Below, in pieces: positions 7,544 through 17,483 of a DNA stretch of 33,455 nucleotides. Position numbers and translations under genes: made by a program. The stretch comes from Lachnospiraceae bacterium (GTDB taxonomy: Bacteria; Bacillota; Clostridia; Lachnospirales; Lachnospiraceae), in the NCBI GenBank assembly GCA_029067805.1, contig JAIEDW010000337.1, positions 1 through 33,455 on the forward strand, written 5' to 3'. How positions within the stretch are numbered: position 1 is the first letter of the stretch; every line of letters begins with the position of its first letter. The notes beneath the pieces are model-generated. The model was not told the origin of the DNA and ran no database searches. It saw nothing but the letters and a program-made list of their open reading frames with translations.

Positions 7544-8530
7544 TTACACCAAAGCCGCTGTAATGATAGCCATTGAATAAACCTCAATCGCGTTACATCC
7601 ACGGGAAAGGTCATTAATCGGAGCATTCAGACCAAGAAGGATAGGACCATATGCCTCGAAATTACCCATTCTCTGTGCAATCTTGTAACCCATGTTACCA
7701 GAGTTGATATCCGGGAAGATGAAAGTATTTGCATGACCTGCAACCTTAGAGTCAGGACATTTTGTACGAGCTACACGCGGAGATACGGCAGCATCGAACT
7801 GCAATTCGCCTTCGATCGGGGTATCAGGGAATTCTTCCTTAGCTTTGTTTGCGGCATTTCTCATCTTTTCTACCTTATCTCCTTTGCCGGAACCAAGTGT
7901 AGAGTAGCTTAAGAATGCAACCTTCGGGTCAACGCCGAAAATCTTAGCACACTCAATTGTTTCACCGCAAATCTCAACAAGCTCGTCCTCAGAAGGGTCA
8001 ATATTGATTGCGCAGTCGCTCATGGCAAGAACTTCGTTCTCACCGGTTGCACCGGGACGTACAAGAATAAAGCAGGAAGAAACAATGCTGTTTTTGGGTT
8101 TTGTCTTGATAAGCTGTAATGCGGGACGAACCGTATCAGCAGTAGAGTATGTAGCGCCGCCAAGAAGCGCGTCTGCAACGCCCATTGCTACAAGCATTGT
8201 GCCAAAGTAGTTCGGCTGTGTTAAAATCTTTCTTGCTACTTCAGGCGTGCCTTCTTTCTTTCCTTTTCTGAGTTCACAGAATTTATCTACCATCTCATCA
8301 AAACGATCATAGTGATTACTGTCAATAATCTGAGCGCCACGGATGTTGTAGCCTGCTTCTTCGGCAGCCGCTAAAACATCTTCCTCATTACCTACAAGAA
8401 TAGGAGTAAGGAAACTGCTGGCAAGAAGACGTGATGCAGCCTCAAGAATACGCGGGTCGCAGCCTTCTGTGAAGACAATCGTTTTGGGGTTCTTCTTCAG
8501 TTGTTCGATCATTGTACCAAATCCATACAT
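7544..8530 (-). CDS. pta: Phosphate acetyltransferase
   Basis: 328 aa: PKTIVFTEGCDPRILEAASRLL, GGATYSTADTVRPALQLIKTKP, KVAFLSYSTLGSGKG, FPDINSGNMGYKIAQR. SD aaggaagg. Confidence 0.96.
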   Translation of the reverse strand: MYGFGTMIEQLKKNPKTIVFTEGCDPRILEAASRLLASSFLTPILVGNEEDVLAAAEEAGYNIRGAQIIDSNHYDRFDEMVDKFCELRKGKKEGTPEVARKILTQPNYFGTMLVAMGVADALLGGATYSTADTVRPALQLIKTKPKNSIVSSCFILVRPGATGENEVLAMSDCAINIDPSEDELVEICGETIECAKIFGVDPKVAFLSYSTLGSGKGDKVEKMRNAANKAKEEFPDTPIEGELQFDAAVSPRVARTKCPDSKVAGHANTFIFPDINSGNMGYKIAQRMGNFEAYGPILLGLNAPINDLSRGCNAIEVYSMAIITAALV

Positions 8531-8563
8531 AGTTTTAAATCCTTCCTTTTCATTCGATTTTTA

Positions 8564-8577
8564 TGAAAGCGCTTACA
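8564..8577. promoter_or_regulatory. Candidate cre (CcpA) box in pta leader
   Basis: TGAAAGCGCTTACA fits the Gram-positive cre consensus TGWAANCGNTNWCA at all defined positions. Confidence 0.65.
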
Positions 8578-8615
8578 CCGTCATATTTTGCGGTTTTGAC
8601 ATCGCTCTAACTACT

Positions 8616-8643
8616 ATTGTATACATATTTTTTACATTTGCAA
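8616..8643 (-). promoter_or_regulatory. Putative sigma-A promoter of pta
   Basis: On the minus strand TTGCAA (8643-8638), 16 nt spacer, TACAAT (8621-8616). Confidence 0.45.
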
Positions 8644-8724
8644 CGGTTGCATTGAAAAAAATGCATAGAAAATTTTTATGTAAAACCAACAAAAACGTAT
8701 ATTCGAAAAAAATCTAGAAAATAT

Positions 8725-8754
8725 TTGCAATAATGGAAAGTTATATGGTATTAT
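8725..8754 (+). promoter_or_regulatory. Putative sigma-A promoter of topoisomerase operon
   Basis: TTGCAA (8725-8730), 18 nt spacer, TATTAT (8749-8754), upstream of SD gaaagg. Confidence 0.45.
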
Positions 8755-8781
8755 TATTTTTATGATAATAGAAAGGCATGG

Positions 8782-10719
8782 TTGCTAAAAATGGCAAAGA
8801 CGGAGAACAATACGTATGATGCGTCGAGCATTACCGTTTTAGAGGGGCTTGAGGCGGTTCGGAAAAGACCCGGAATGTATATCGGAAGCGTTTCCACAAA
8901 GGGTCTGAATCATTTGATATATGAGATTGTAGATAATTCTGTGGACGAGCATCTTGCGGGGGAGTGCAGCCAAATCCGCGTCACACTTGAGGCGGACGGA
9001 TCGGCTACGATTTCGGATAACGGGCGCGGTATCCCCGTGGGGATGCACCAGAAAGGGGTCAGCGCGGAGCGCGTTATATTTACGACGCTTCATTCAGGCG
9101 GAAAATTTGACAACAGCGCATATAAGACGAGCGGTGGTCTGCACGGTGTCGGATCGTCTGTGGTAAATGCACTTTCCACGCAGCTGACTGTTACGGTCAA
9201 GAATGGCGGATTGATCCATCAGGATAAATATGAATACGGAAATCCCGTCGTGGAGCTGGTTGACGGACTGCTGCCTGTCATCGGGAAAACGAGAGAAACA
9301 GGTACGACTATTAACTTTACACCGGATCCGCAGATTTTTGATAAAACCCGTTTCAAGGCAGATGAGGTCAAAAGCAGACTGCATGAAACAGCGTATCTAA
9401 ACCCGAATCTGACTATTATTTTTGAGGACAAAAGAGGCGATACGCCGGAAAAAATCACCTATTCGGAGCCGGACGGTATTGTGGGATATGTTAAGGATTT
9501 GAATAAAAATAAAGAGGCAATCCATGATGTGATTTATTATACGGGCGTCAATGAGGGCATCACGATAGAATGCGCATTCCAGTATATTAATGAGTTTCAC
9601 GAAAACGTGCTCGGTTTCTGCAATAACATCTACAATGCGGAGGGCGGAACGCATCTGACGGGCTTTAAGACGATGTTTACGACGATTATCAACAATTATG
9701 CCCGTGAACTTAATATTTTAAAGGAAAAAGACGTAAACTTTACGGGTGCGGATGTCAGAAACGGTATGACGGCAGTTGTATCGATCAAGCACCCTGAGCC
9801 GCGATTTGAGGGACAGACAAAGACGAAGCTTGACAATCAGGATGCATCGAAGGCTGTCAGCAAGGTGACGGGTGACGAGGTGCCGCGATATTTTGACAGA
9901 AATCTTGAAATTTTAAAGAACGTGATTTCCTGTGCGGAAAAGGCGGCAAAAATCAGAAAATCCGAGGAGCGGGCAAAGACCAATCTGCTCACAAAGCAAA
10001 AGTTTTCCTTTGATTCTAACGGAAAACTTGCAAATTGCGAGTCTAAGGACAGTAATAAGTGCGAAATTTTTATCGTGGAGGGCGATTCTGCAGGAGGAAG
10101 TGCAAAAACTGCAAGAAATCGTATGTATCAGGCAATTTTGCCGATACGAGGAAAGATTTTGAATGTAGAGAAGGCAAGTATTGACAAGGTGCTTGCAAAC
10201 GCAGAGATTAAGACGATGATCAATGCCTTTGGCTGCGGCTTTTCGGAAGGGTACGGAAACGACTTTGACATTTCAAAGCTTCGGTATAACAAGATTGTGA
10301 TCATGGCGGATGCCGACGTCGACGGTGAGCATATCAGCAACCTGCTTTTAACGTTATTTTATCGTTTTATGCCGGAACTGATTTATGAGGGACATATTTA
10401 TATTGCGATGCCGCCGTTATATAAGGCGATGCCCGCAAAGGGAAAAGAGGAATATCTTTACGATGATAAGGCGCTTGAGAGGTATCGTCAAAAGCATAAA
10501 GGACCGTTTACCTTGCAGCGTTACAAGGGACTTGGTGAGATGGACGCCGAGCAGTTGTGGGAAACGACGTTAAATCCCGAAACGCGGATTTTGAAACAGA
10601 TTGAGATTGAGGACGCGCGAATGGCGTCGGAAGTGACGGAAATGCTTATGGGAACTGATGTTCTTCCGAGAAAGAGCTTTATCTATGAGCATGCGACCGA
10701 TGCAGAACTGGATATTTAG
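8782..10719 (+). CDS. Type IIA DNA topoisomerase ATPase subunit (GyrB/ParE family)
   Basis: VLEGLEAVRKRPGMYIGS, GGLHGVGSSVVNALS, EGDSAGGSAK, ADADVDGEHI, QRYKGLGEMD. Start is either TTG 8782 or ATG 8791. Confidence 0.93.
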   Translation: MLKMAKTENNTYDASSITVLEGLEAVRKRPGMYIGSVSTKGLNHLIYEIVDNSVDEHLAGECSQIRVTLEADGSATISDNGRGIPVGMHQKGVSAERVIFTTLHSGGKFDNSAYKTSGGLHGVGSSVVNALSTQLTVTVKNGGLIHQDKYEYGNPVVELVDGLLPVIGKTRETGTTINFTPDPQIFDKTRFKADEVKSRLHETAYLNPNLTIIFEDKRGDTPEKITYSEPDGIVGYVKDLNKNKEAIHDVIYYTGVNEGITIECAFQYINEFHENVLGFCNNIYNAEGGTHLTGFKTMFTTIINNYARELNILKEKDVNFTGADVRNGMTAVVSIKHPEPRFEGQTKTKLDNQDASKAVSKVTGDEVPRYFDRNLEILKNVISCAEKAAKIRKSEERAKTNLLTKQKFSFDSNGKLANCESKDSNKCEIFIVEGDSAGGSAKTARNRMYQAILPIRGKILNVEKASIDKVLANAEIKTMINAFGCGFSEGYGNDFDISKLRYNKIVIMADADVDGEHISNLLLTLFYRFMPELIYEGHIYIAMPPLYKAMPAKGKEEYLYDDKALERYRQKHKGPFTLQRYKGLGEMDAEQLWETTLNPETRILKQIEIEDARMASEVTEMLMGTDVLPRKSFIYEHATDAELDI

Positions 10720-10734
10720 AATACAGAAAGGCAG

Positions 10735-12987
10735 TTGTTGTTATACATGGAAGAGAAGATTATAAAAACGGAATATTCCGACACCATGCAGAAATCCTTT
10801 ATCAATTATGCGATGAGTGTCATTATATCGAGAGCGCTGCCCGATGTGCGCGATGGATTAAAGCCGGTGCAGAGGCGTACCTTATACGATATGCATGAGC
10901 TTGGGATTCGTTATGACAGACCCTACAGAAAGAGTGCGCGTATTGTGGGCGATACAATGGGTAAATATCATCCCCACGGTGACAGTTCTATCTATGAGGC
11001 GCTTGTGGTGCTCACGCAGGATTTCAAGAAAGGCATTCCGCTGATAGACGGGCACGGAAACTTTGGAAACATCGAGGGCGATGGAGCCGCTGCGATGCGT
11101 TATACCGAGGCAAGACTGCAAAAGATTTCACAGGAAGCGATGCTTGCGGACCTTGACAAAGATGTCGTTGACTTTATTCCAAATTTTGACGAAACGGAAA
11201 CGGAGCCGACGGTTCTTCCATGCCGTTTTCCGAATCTCTTGGTGAACGGTTCGGAGGGAATCGCGGTAGGTATGGTGACAAGCATTCCGCCGCATAATCT
11301 GGCAGAGGTCATTGATGCCACCAAAGCCTATATGATGAACGAAAACATCACAACCCGCGAATTGATGAAGTATGTCAAGGGACCGGATTTCCCGACAGGA
11401 GGCATTGTCTGCAACAAAGACGAGCTGCTGTCGATTTACGAGACAGGCGTCGGTAAGATCAAGCTTCGGGGAACAGTGGAGGTTGAGAAAACAAAGGGCG
11501 GAAAATTAAACCTTGTGATCACAGAAATACCGTATACGATGATCGGCGCGAATATCGGTAAGTTTTTACAGGATATTGCTGTCCTTTATGAGCAGAAAAA
11601 GGCGCCTGAGATTATCGACATTTCCAATCAGTCTTCCAAAGAAGGAATCCGAATTGTCATAGAACTGAAAAAGGATACGGACGTTGAGAATTTCAAGAAT
11701 CTCCTTTACAAAAAAACGCGTCTTGAGGATACCTTTGGCGTAAATATGATTGCGATTGCAGACGGCAGACCCGAAACAATGGGGTTAAAAGACATTATTG
11801 CAAGAAATGTTGCGTTTCAGTTTGAGATTGCCACGAGAAAATATACGACCTTGTTAAATAAGGAGCTTGAGCGGCGTGAGATTCAGGAGGGATTAATCCG
11901 CGCCTGCAATATCATTGACTTGATCATTGAGATTTTGCGTGGTTCCAAGGACAGAAATATGGTGAAAAACTGTCTGACAAGCGGCATCACGGACGGCATT
12001 AAATTCCGTTCCAAGAGTTCGTCCGTCATGGCGCAGCAGTTGAACTTTACGGAGCGTCAGGCGAATGCAATTCTGGATATGCGTCTGTACAAGCTGATTG
12101 GATTGGAAATCGAGGCGTTGATGAAAGAGAACGCGGAAACGAATGCAAATATTTATAAATATGAGGATATTTTGGAGCGGCGCGATTCGATGGCACAGGT
12201 GATTATTCAGGAATTGGACGCGCTCAAAAAAGAGTATTCGAGAAAGCGCAGAACGCATATCGAAAACGCTGAGGAGGCGGTTTACGAAGAAAAGAAGATG
12301 GAGGAAATGGATATCATTTTCCTTATGGATCGTTTCGGTTACTGCAAGACAATCGACCTTGCAACATATGAGCGAAATAAAGACGCAGCGCACGCGGAAT
12401 TTAAGCATGTCGTAAAATGTAAAAATACAGGCAGAATCTGTGTCTTTACAAATACGGGACAACTGCATACAATAAAAGTAGCGGACATGCCTTTTGGAAA
12501 GTTTCGGGACAAGGGGCTTCCGATTGACAATATCAGCAATTATGATTCTGCAAATGAGACGGTAGCGCTTGTCGCAAGTCAGTCAGACTTAAATCTTTAC
12601 AGGATGTTATTTGTTACAAAACAGTCAATGTGTAAGATTGTCAGCGGCGGAGAGTTTGACGTGACAAAGCGTACCGTGGCATCGACTAAGCTGAACGAGG
12701 GCGACGAATTGGTGTGCGTTTCTATTGTGAACGAGCATCAGCATGTGATTTTCCAAAGTGCGGAAGGATATTTTCTGCGCATTGATGCGGACGAGATTTC
12801 CGAGTTAAAAAAGACGGCGGTCGGTGTGCGCGGAATGAAGCTGGGCGCAAAGGACTATATCGAAAATGTTTATTGCTGCAATTTATCCGGTGAGGAACAG
12901 GAATTTGAGTACAAGGACAAAAAAATCAGTTTCAATCGGATTAAACTCGGCAAGAGAGACGGAAAAGGGACAAAGATTAAGGTGTAA
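10735..12987 (+). CDS. Type IIA DNA topoisomerase cleavage subunit (GyrA/ParC family, lacking a GyrA box)
   Basis: [67 protein letters not shown] with catalytic Tyr. C-terminal repeats without QRRGGxG. The ATG at 10747 (MEEKIIK) is the likely start. Confidence 0.93.
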   Translation: MLLYMEEKIIKTEYSDTMQKSFINYAMSVIISRALPDVRDGLKPVQRRTLYDMHELGIRYDRPYRKSARIVGDTMGKYHPHGDSSIYEALVVLTQDFKKGIPLIDGHGNFGNIEGDGAAAMRYTEARLQKISQEAMLADLDKDVVDFIPNFDETETEPTVLPCRFPNLLVNGSEGIAVGMVTSIPPHNLAEVIDATKAYMMNENITTRELMKYVKGPDFPTGGIVCNKDELLSIYETGVGKIKLRGTVEVEKTKGGKLNLVITEIPYTMIGANIGKFLQDIAVLYEQKKAPEIIDISNQSSKEGIRIVIELKKDTDVENFKNLLYKKTRLEDTFGVNMIAIADGRPETMGLKDIIARNVAFQFEIATRKYTTLLNKELERREIQEGLIRACNIIDLIIEILRGSKDRNMVKNCLTSGITDGIKFRSKSSSVMAQQLNFTERQANAILDMRLYKLIGLEIEALMKENAETNANIYKYEDILERRDSMAQVIIQELDALKKEYSRKRRTHIENAEEAVYEEKKMEEMDIIFLMDRFGYCKTIDLATYERNKDAAHAEFKHVVKCKNTGRICVFTNTGQLHTIKVADMPFGKFRDKGLPIDNISNYDSANETVALVASQSDLNLYRMLFVTKQSMCKIVSGGEFDVTKRTVASTKLNEGDELVCVSIVNEHQHVIFQSAEGYFLRIDADEISELKKTAVGVRGMKLGAKDYIENVYCCNLSGEEQEFEYKDKKISFNRIKLGKRDGKGTKIKV

Positions 12988-12999
12988 CGGAGGATTTTT

Positions 13000-13548
13000 A
13001 TGAGAGTGATCGCGGGGAGCGCAAGACGCCTTTTACTAAAGACGCCAAGCGGCATGGACACACGTCCGACGACCGACAGGATCAAGGAAACACTGTTTAA
13101 TATGCTGATGCCGTATTTATCGGGAGCTATATTTGTAGACCTTTTTTCCGGAAGCGGCGGCATTGGGATTGAGGCATTGAGCCGTGGCGCAAGAAAAGCT
13201 TATTTTGTGGACAGCAGCCCCAAGGCAATTGCATGTATCAGCGATAATGTGGAGCATACCCATTTTACGGACAAGGCTGTCATTTTAAAACAGGACGTGT
13301 TTTCGGCAATACGCGGAAGCATCAAAGATGTGGCAGATGTGGTATTTTTAGATCCGCCTTATAATCAGGAATACGATAAGAGAGCGCTTGAGCTGTTAAA
13401 AGATGCGCCTTTTGTGGATGAGGACACGCTCATCGTAGTAGAGGCATCTCTGGAAACAGATTTTTCCTATGCAGAGGCGCTTGGTTTTGCGGTTGAAAAA
13501 GAAAAATGTTATAAAACAAGCAAACATATGTTTATCAGGAGGGCTTAG
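13000..13548 (+). CDS. rsmD: 16S rRNA (guanine(966)-N(2))-methyltransferase RsmD
   Basis: MRVIAGSARRLLLKTP, RPTTDRIKETLFNML, VDLFSGSGGIGIEALSRGA, VFLDPPY. Confidence 0.95.
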   Translation: MRVIAGSARRLLLKTPSGMDTRPTTDRIKETLFNMLMPYLSGAIFVDLFSGSGGIGIEALSRGARKAYFVDSSPKAIACISDNVEHTHFTDKAVILKQDVFSAIRGSIKDVADVVFLDPPYNQEYDKRALELLKDAPFVDEDTLIVVEASLETDFSYAEALGFAVEKEKCYKTSKHMFIRRA

Positions 13549-13554
13549 AAATCA

Positions 13555-14040
13555 ATGAATGATGCAATTTACCCCGGAAGCTTTGATCCGATGACACTTG
13601 GACATTTTGATGTGATAAAGCGCGCGTCGAAAATGTTTGACAGCCTTACTGTGAGCGTTTTGGATAATAAGGCGAAGAATGCGTTGTTTTCTGTTGAAGA
13701 ACGTGTTAATATATTAAGAGAGGCAACAAAAGATTTGCCGAATGTCACAGTCGATTCCTTTAGCGGACTTTTGGTGGATTATGCACGGGAGAAAAATATC
13801 CATATTTCAGTGAGAGGGCTTCGCGCCATCACGGATTTCGAGTATGAACTGCAAATTGCGCAGACAAACCGGTTGCTTTCCAAGGGAATGCTTGACACGG
13901 TATTTTTGACAACAAGCCTTGAGTATGCATATTTAAGCTCGTCGGGAGTGAAGGAAATGGCATCGTTTGGCGGTGACATATCCCCATGTGTTCCTGATTT
14001 TGTGGCCAAACTTGTATATGAGAAGTATAAAAATAAATAA
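13555..14040 (+). CDS. coaD: Phosphopantetheine adenylyltransferase
   Basis: [55 protein letters not shown]. Confidence 0.97.
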   Translation: MNDAIYPGSFDPMTLGHFDVIKRASKMFDSLTVSVLDNKAKNALFSVEERVNILREATKDLPNVTVDSFSGLLVDYAREKNIHISVRGLRAITDFEYELQIAQTNRLLSKGMLDTVFLTTSLEYAYLSSSGVKEMASFGGDISPCVPDFVAKLVYEKYKNK

Positions 14041-14058
14041 ACAGTATGGAGGATAAAA

Positions 14059-14643
14059 ATGACCAGTAGAATTGAGCAGATAATTGATGACCTTGAATTG
14101 TACATAGAAAATTGCAAATTTAAGCCGTTTTCCACGGATATGATCATTGTCAATAAGACAGAGATTGATGAGATGATTCGTGACCTTAGAATGACAACGC
14201 CCGAGGAGATTAAGCGTTATCAGAAGATCATCTCAAACAAGGAAGCGATTTTAAATGATGCAAAGGAGAAAGCACAGGCGCTGCTTGACAACGCAGCGGT
14301 ACAGACCAGCGAACTGATCAGTGAGCATCAGATTATGCAGCAGGCGTATGCGCAGGCAAATGAGATTGTGGAGCTTGCCACGCAGCAGGCACAGGAGATC
14401 CTTGACAGAGCGACCATCGAGGCAAACGGAATGCGTTCTTCAATGGTGCAGTATTCCGACGGAATGCTTGAAAGCATTGAAAATATTATCAGTCAGTCGA
14501 TTGAATATGCCACGAAGGATTACAATAAGCTGGTTGGTGACCTTCAGGATATCGGCAAGGTGGTAACTGCAAACCGCGCTTCGCTTATTCCGCCTGAGGT
14601 TATCGAGGAAGAAACCGGAATGGAGCAAACTGATACGAATTAA
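14059..14643 (+). CDS. Conserved coiled-coil protein (DivIVA/ATP-synthase-B-like architecture), unknown function
   Basis: 194 aa: FKPFSTDMIIVNKTEIDEMIRDLRMTTPEEIKRYQKII..., Ala/Gln/Glu-rich helix. Located directly after coaD. Confidence 0.75.
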   Translation: MTSRIEQIIDDLELYIENCKFKPFSTDMIIVNKTEIDEMIRDLRMTTPEEIKRYQKIISNKEAILNDAKEKAQALLDNAAVQTSELISEHQIMQQAYAQANEIVELATQQAQEILDRATIEANGMRSSMVQYSDGMLESIENIISQSIEYATKDYNKLVGDLQDIGKVVTANRASLIPPEVIEEETGMEQTDTN

Positions 14644-14647
14644 GTGA

Positions 14648-14676
14648 AACCCACAGGAAACTGTGGGTTCGTTTCT
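14648..14676 (+). terminator. Rho-independent-like hairpin
   Basis: aacccacag-gaaa-ctgtgggtt perfect 9-bp stem with GNRA loop, followed by cgtttct. Confidence 0.65.
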
Positions 14677-14707
14677 ATGTGAATTTTTATTGTAGGGGAG
14701 GAGAATT

Positions 14708-15739
14708 ATGAAAAAAATTGTTGCATTGATATTGAGTATTGCATTGTTTATAACAGCGGTTGACGCATTTTCCGTTCAAGGGGAAACGGTACATGCCGCA
14801 AAGCCGGTGGTCGTTGTCATTGATCCCGGGCATGGCGGTAATAATTTGGGAACCGATTATCTGCCGATTGCGGAAAAGTTTTATACGATGCAGGTGGCGT
14901 TGTATATGAAGGAAGAATTGGAAACGTATGAGAATGTGGAGGTCTATCTCACGCATACCGATGATATCGATATGGGGTTGGACGAAAGAGCGGAATTTGC
15001 GAAAAGTGTGAATGCCGATTTTCTGTTTTCACTTCATTTCAATATGTCGTTATCCCACGCATTGTACGGGAGTGAAGTCTGGATTCCCTCGACAGGAACG
15101 TTGTACAGCAGAGGATACAGCGCCGCAAATGAGTTTCTGATGCAGTTTGAACAAGTGATGGGCCTTTTCAACAGAGGAATCAAGACAAGAATCGGCTCGA
15201 AAGGAACGGATTATTACGGAATTATCAAACAGTGTTCTTTGCGGGATATTCCGGGTATCATTGTGGAGCATTGTCATGTAGATAATATCAACGACTGCGC
15301 AAATATACAGTCTGTGGATAAGCTTCGGGAGTTTGGCGTATGCGATGCGACGGCAGTGGCACGCTATTTTGGTCTGGTCAAAAAGGATGGTTCACAGGAT
15401 TACCGTGACTACGCGCCGCTTGCTGTTCCGGTTCCGCAAGACCGCGTCTATGACGATACGACATCTCCCGTTTATCTGAAGGCAAAGCTTTTAAATTATA
15501 ATAATATCAGCAGATATGCGACAGTGGAATTGAATGCGCTTGATGAAGAATCGGTACTGCAATATTATGCGTTTTCAACGGACAACGGACTGACATGGTC
15601 GCCACTCCGGCCGTGGAATAAAGGAGAAAACACAATGACTGTTACGGTCAATATTGGATACGGAAAAAAGGATACGCTTTTGTTTCAGGTTATGAATCTG
15701 TATGATAAGCCGACAAATTCGAATCTGCTGAATTTATAG
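14708..15739 (+). CDS. N-acetylmuramoyl-L-alanine amidase (Amidase_3) with signal peptide
   Basis: Signal peptide MKKIVALILSIALFITAVDAFS; VVVIDPGHGGNNLG, EVYLTHTDD, DERAEFAKSVNADFLFSLHFN, IIVEHCHVDN. Confidence 0.9.
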   Translation: MKKIVALILSIALFITAVDAFSVQGETVHAAKPVVVVIDPGHGGNNLGTDYLPIAEKFYTMQVALYMKEELETYENVEVYLTHTDDIDMGLDERAEFAKSVNADFLFSLHFNMSLSHALYGSEVWIPSTGTLYSRGYSAANEFLMQFEQVMGLFNRGIKTRIGSKGTDYYGIIKQCSLRDIPGIIVEHCHVDNINDCANIQSVDKLREFGVCDATAVARYFGLVKKDGSQDYRDYAPLAVPVPQDRVYDDTTSPVYLKAKLLNYNNISRYATVELNALDEESVLQYYAFSTDNGLTWSPLRPWNKGENTMTVTVNIGYGKKDTLLFQVMNLYDKPTNSNLLNL

Positions 15740-16669
15740 GGCATACAGGATAATGGTATAGTAAAAGAATGAAAGAATCGTGACCACAACTTTGTTCTTG
15801 ATATATGCGGCAAGTGGCAGCTTTGCTCTTTCAAGAAAGCTGCTGGTTTGCATCAGACAGGAGATTCCGCTGAAACTAAGCGCTGTCATGATCCACAGAA
15901 TTTTTAACTTGGGACAGAGTGCGGAAGTATAAACGGTCTGCACGCCGCCCATGATTTCCAAAAAGCTTGATAATACGCGCTTGATACTGTCGGAAAGTCT
16001 GAAAAAATCCAGAAAGATACGAAACACATTTGTAAATGTGATATAGCCGCCAAGCATGATCAGCGACTGGGTATTTTCTGTACATGCTCTTTTTAAGCAG
16101 TCTGTGAGTGAAAGTGGTTTGCGCGGTTCGCGGGGCTGCATTATCTTACCGGAAATGATATGCGGTTTTTCTTTGGCGAAACGGCGGCTTAAAACAATTC
16201 CATATACGGCGGGAATTCCGTACATTCCAAATAAAAAGGGAAGAGTATTGTGATATCCGCACGCGTGAAGGATTGGGATAATGATTCCGAGAAAATATGC
16301 GGGACCGATATTGTTGCAAAAGCCAAGCAGCGAAATCGCCTCGGCTTTGGACAGCTTTTGTTTTTCATAAAGTTCACTCACAACTTTTGCCCCCATTGGA
16401 AATCCGCAGAAAAAGCCCATAAAGATTGCATACAGTCCGTATACGCTGTATCGGTAGATGCGCTTTAACGGAACAGAAAGCATACGTCCAAGTTCCATAT
16501 CAGCGCCACTGTAGACCATAATGGAACTGATCATCATAAACGGGAAGAGCGTGGGCACCATTTTTACTGCCCACTGATACAGACCCTCATGTGCGTATTG
16601 GAAAGTGGCTTCGGGGTGAAGCAGAATCACGATAATCAGAAGCAGATAAATGAGGGTTTTAAAAAGCAT
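15734..16669 (-). CDS. ylbJ: Sporulation integral membrane protein YlbJ-like
   Basis: 311 aa polytopic membrane protein: WAVKMVPTLFPFMMISSIMVY, GFFCGFPMGAKVVSELYE, LLGFCNNIGPAYFLGII. Confidence 0.85.
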   Translation of the reverse strand: MLFKTLIYLLLIIVILLHPEATFQYAHEGLYQWAVKMVPTLFPFMMISSIMVYSGADMELGRMLSVPLKRIYRYSVYGLYAIFMGFFCGFPMGAKVVSELYEKQKLSKAEAISLLGFCNNIGPAYFLGIIIPILHACGYHNTLPFLFGMYGIPAVYGIVLSRRFAKEKPHIISGKIMQPREPRKPLSLTDCLKRACTENTQSLIMLGGYITFTNVFRIFLDFFRLSDSIKRVLSSFLEIMGGVQTVYTSALCPKLKILWIMTALSFSGISCLMQTSSFLERAKLPLAAYIKNKVVVTILSFFYYTIILYAL

Positions 16670-16748
16670 AAATGTACCCCAGGCGTTTTCGTTACTAAAA
16701 GCTTATTCCTTTTTGAGGATATTTAATACAACTATTTGGAGGCGGGCA

Positions 16749-17459
16749 ATGCGTCTTGATAAATTTATCGCGGATATGCAGCAGGAAACGAGAAGTGCGG
16801 CAAGGGAGCATATCAAAAGAGGAGCTGTTACGGTCAATGCGGCGGTAATCACAAAACCCGAATACAAGGTAAATGAACTGGAAGATACTATCTGCTTTAT
16901 GGGAAACGAACTTCAGTTCCAACAATTTGTATATTATATGCTGCATAAACCGGCGGATGTCGTGACGGCGACAAAGGACGCAAAAGAACGTACCGTGATG
17001 GATCTGATGCGTACCGCCGCGGGGAAAAACTTATTTCCGGTGGGAAGACTGGATAAGGACACAGAGGGACTGCTTCTTGTCACAAATGACGGGGCGCTTT
17101 CTCACAGGCTGCTGTCTCCCAAAAAACATGTGGAAAAGACTTACTATGTGGAGTGCGAGGGAGAACTAACAGCAGAGGATATTGTAAAGCTGGAACAGGG
17201 TGTTGACATCGGTGACGACAAGCCGACACTGCCTGCGAGGGTAGCCCATGTAAAACAGTTTGTTAATACTTACTCATTGGAGTTATCTATAACAGAGGGG
17301 CGTTTTCATCAGGTAAAACGCATGATTCATGCAGTTGGCGGAAATGTGACGTATTTAAAACGGATTGCGTTTGGCGGACTTGCACTTGACGATACGCTTG
17401 CCGCGGGGGAGTGGCGCTTGCTGCGTCAGGAAGAAATAGAGCGGCTTATGAAAAATTAA
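16749..17459 (+). CDS. Pseudouridine synthase, RsuA/RluB family
   Basis: MRLDKFIADM...S4-like N-terminus, VGRLDKDTEGLLLVTNDG, EGRFHQVKRMIHAVG. SD ggaggcggg supports 16749 rather than 16650. Confidence 0.93.
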   Translation: MRLDKFIADMQQETRSAAREHIKRGAVTVNAAVITKPEYKVNELEDTICFMGNELQFQQFVYYMLHKPADVVTATKDAKERTVMDLMRTAAGKNLFPVGRLDKDTEGLLLVTNDGALSHRLLSPKKHVEKTYYVECEGELTAEDIVKLEQGVDIGDDKPTLPARVAHVKQFVNTYSLELSITEGRFHQVKRMIHAVGGNVTYLKRIAFGGLALDDTLAAGEWRLLRQEEIERLMKN

Positions 17460-17483
17460 GACGCAAAACAAGGAGGATGAAAG

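Noticed and set aside
11893-12468. 191-aa minus-strand ORF inside the topoisomerase A gene
   Set aside because: Fully antisense to a conserved gene; no domain signature.
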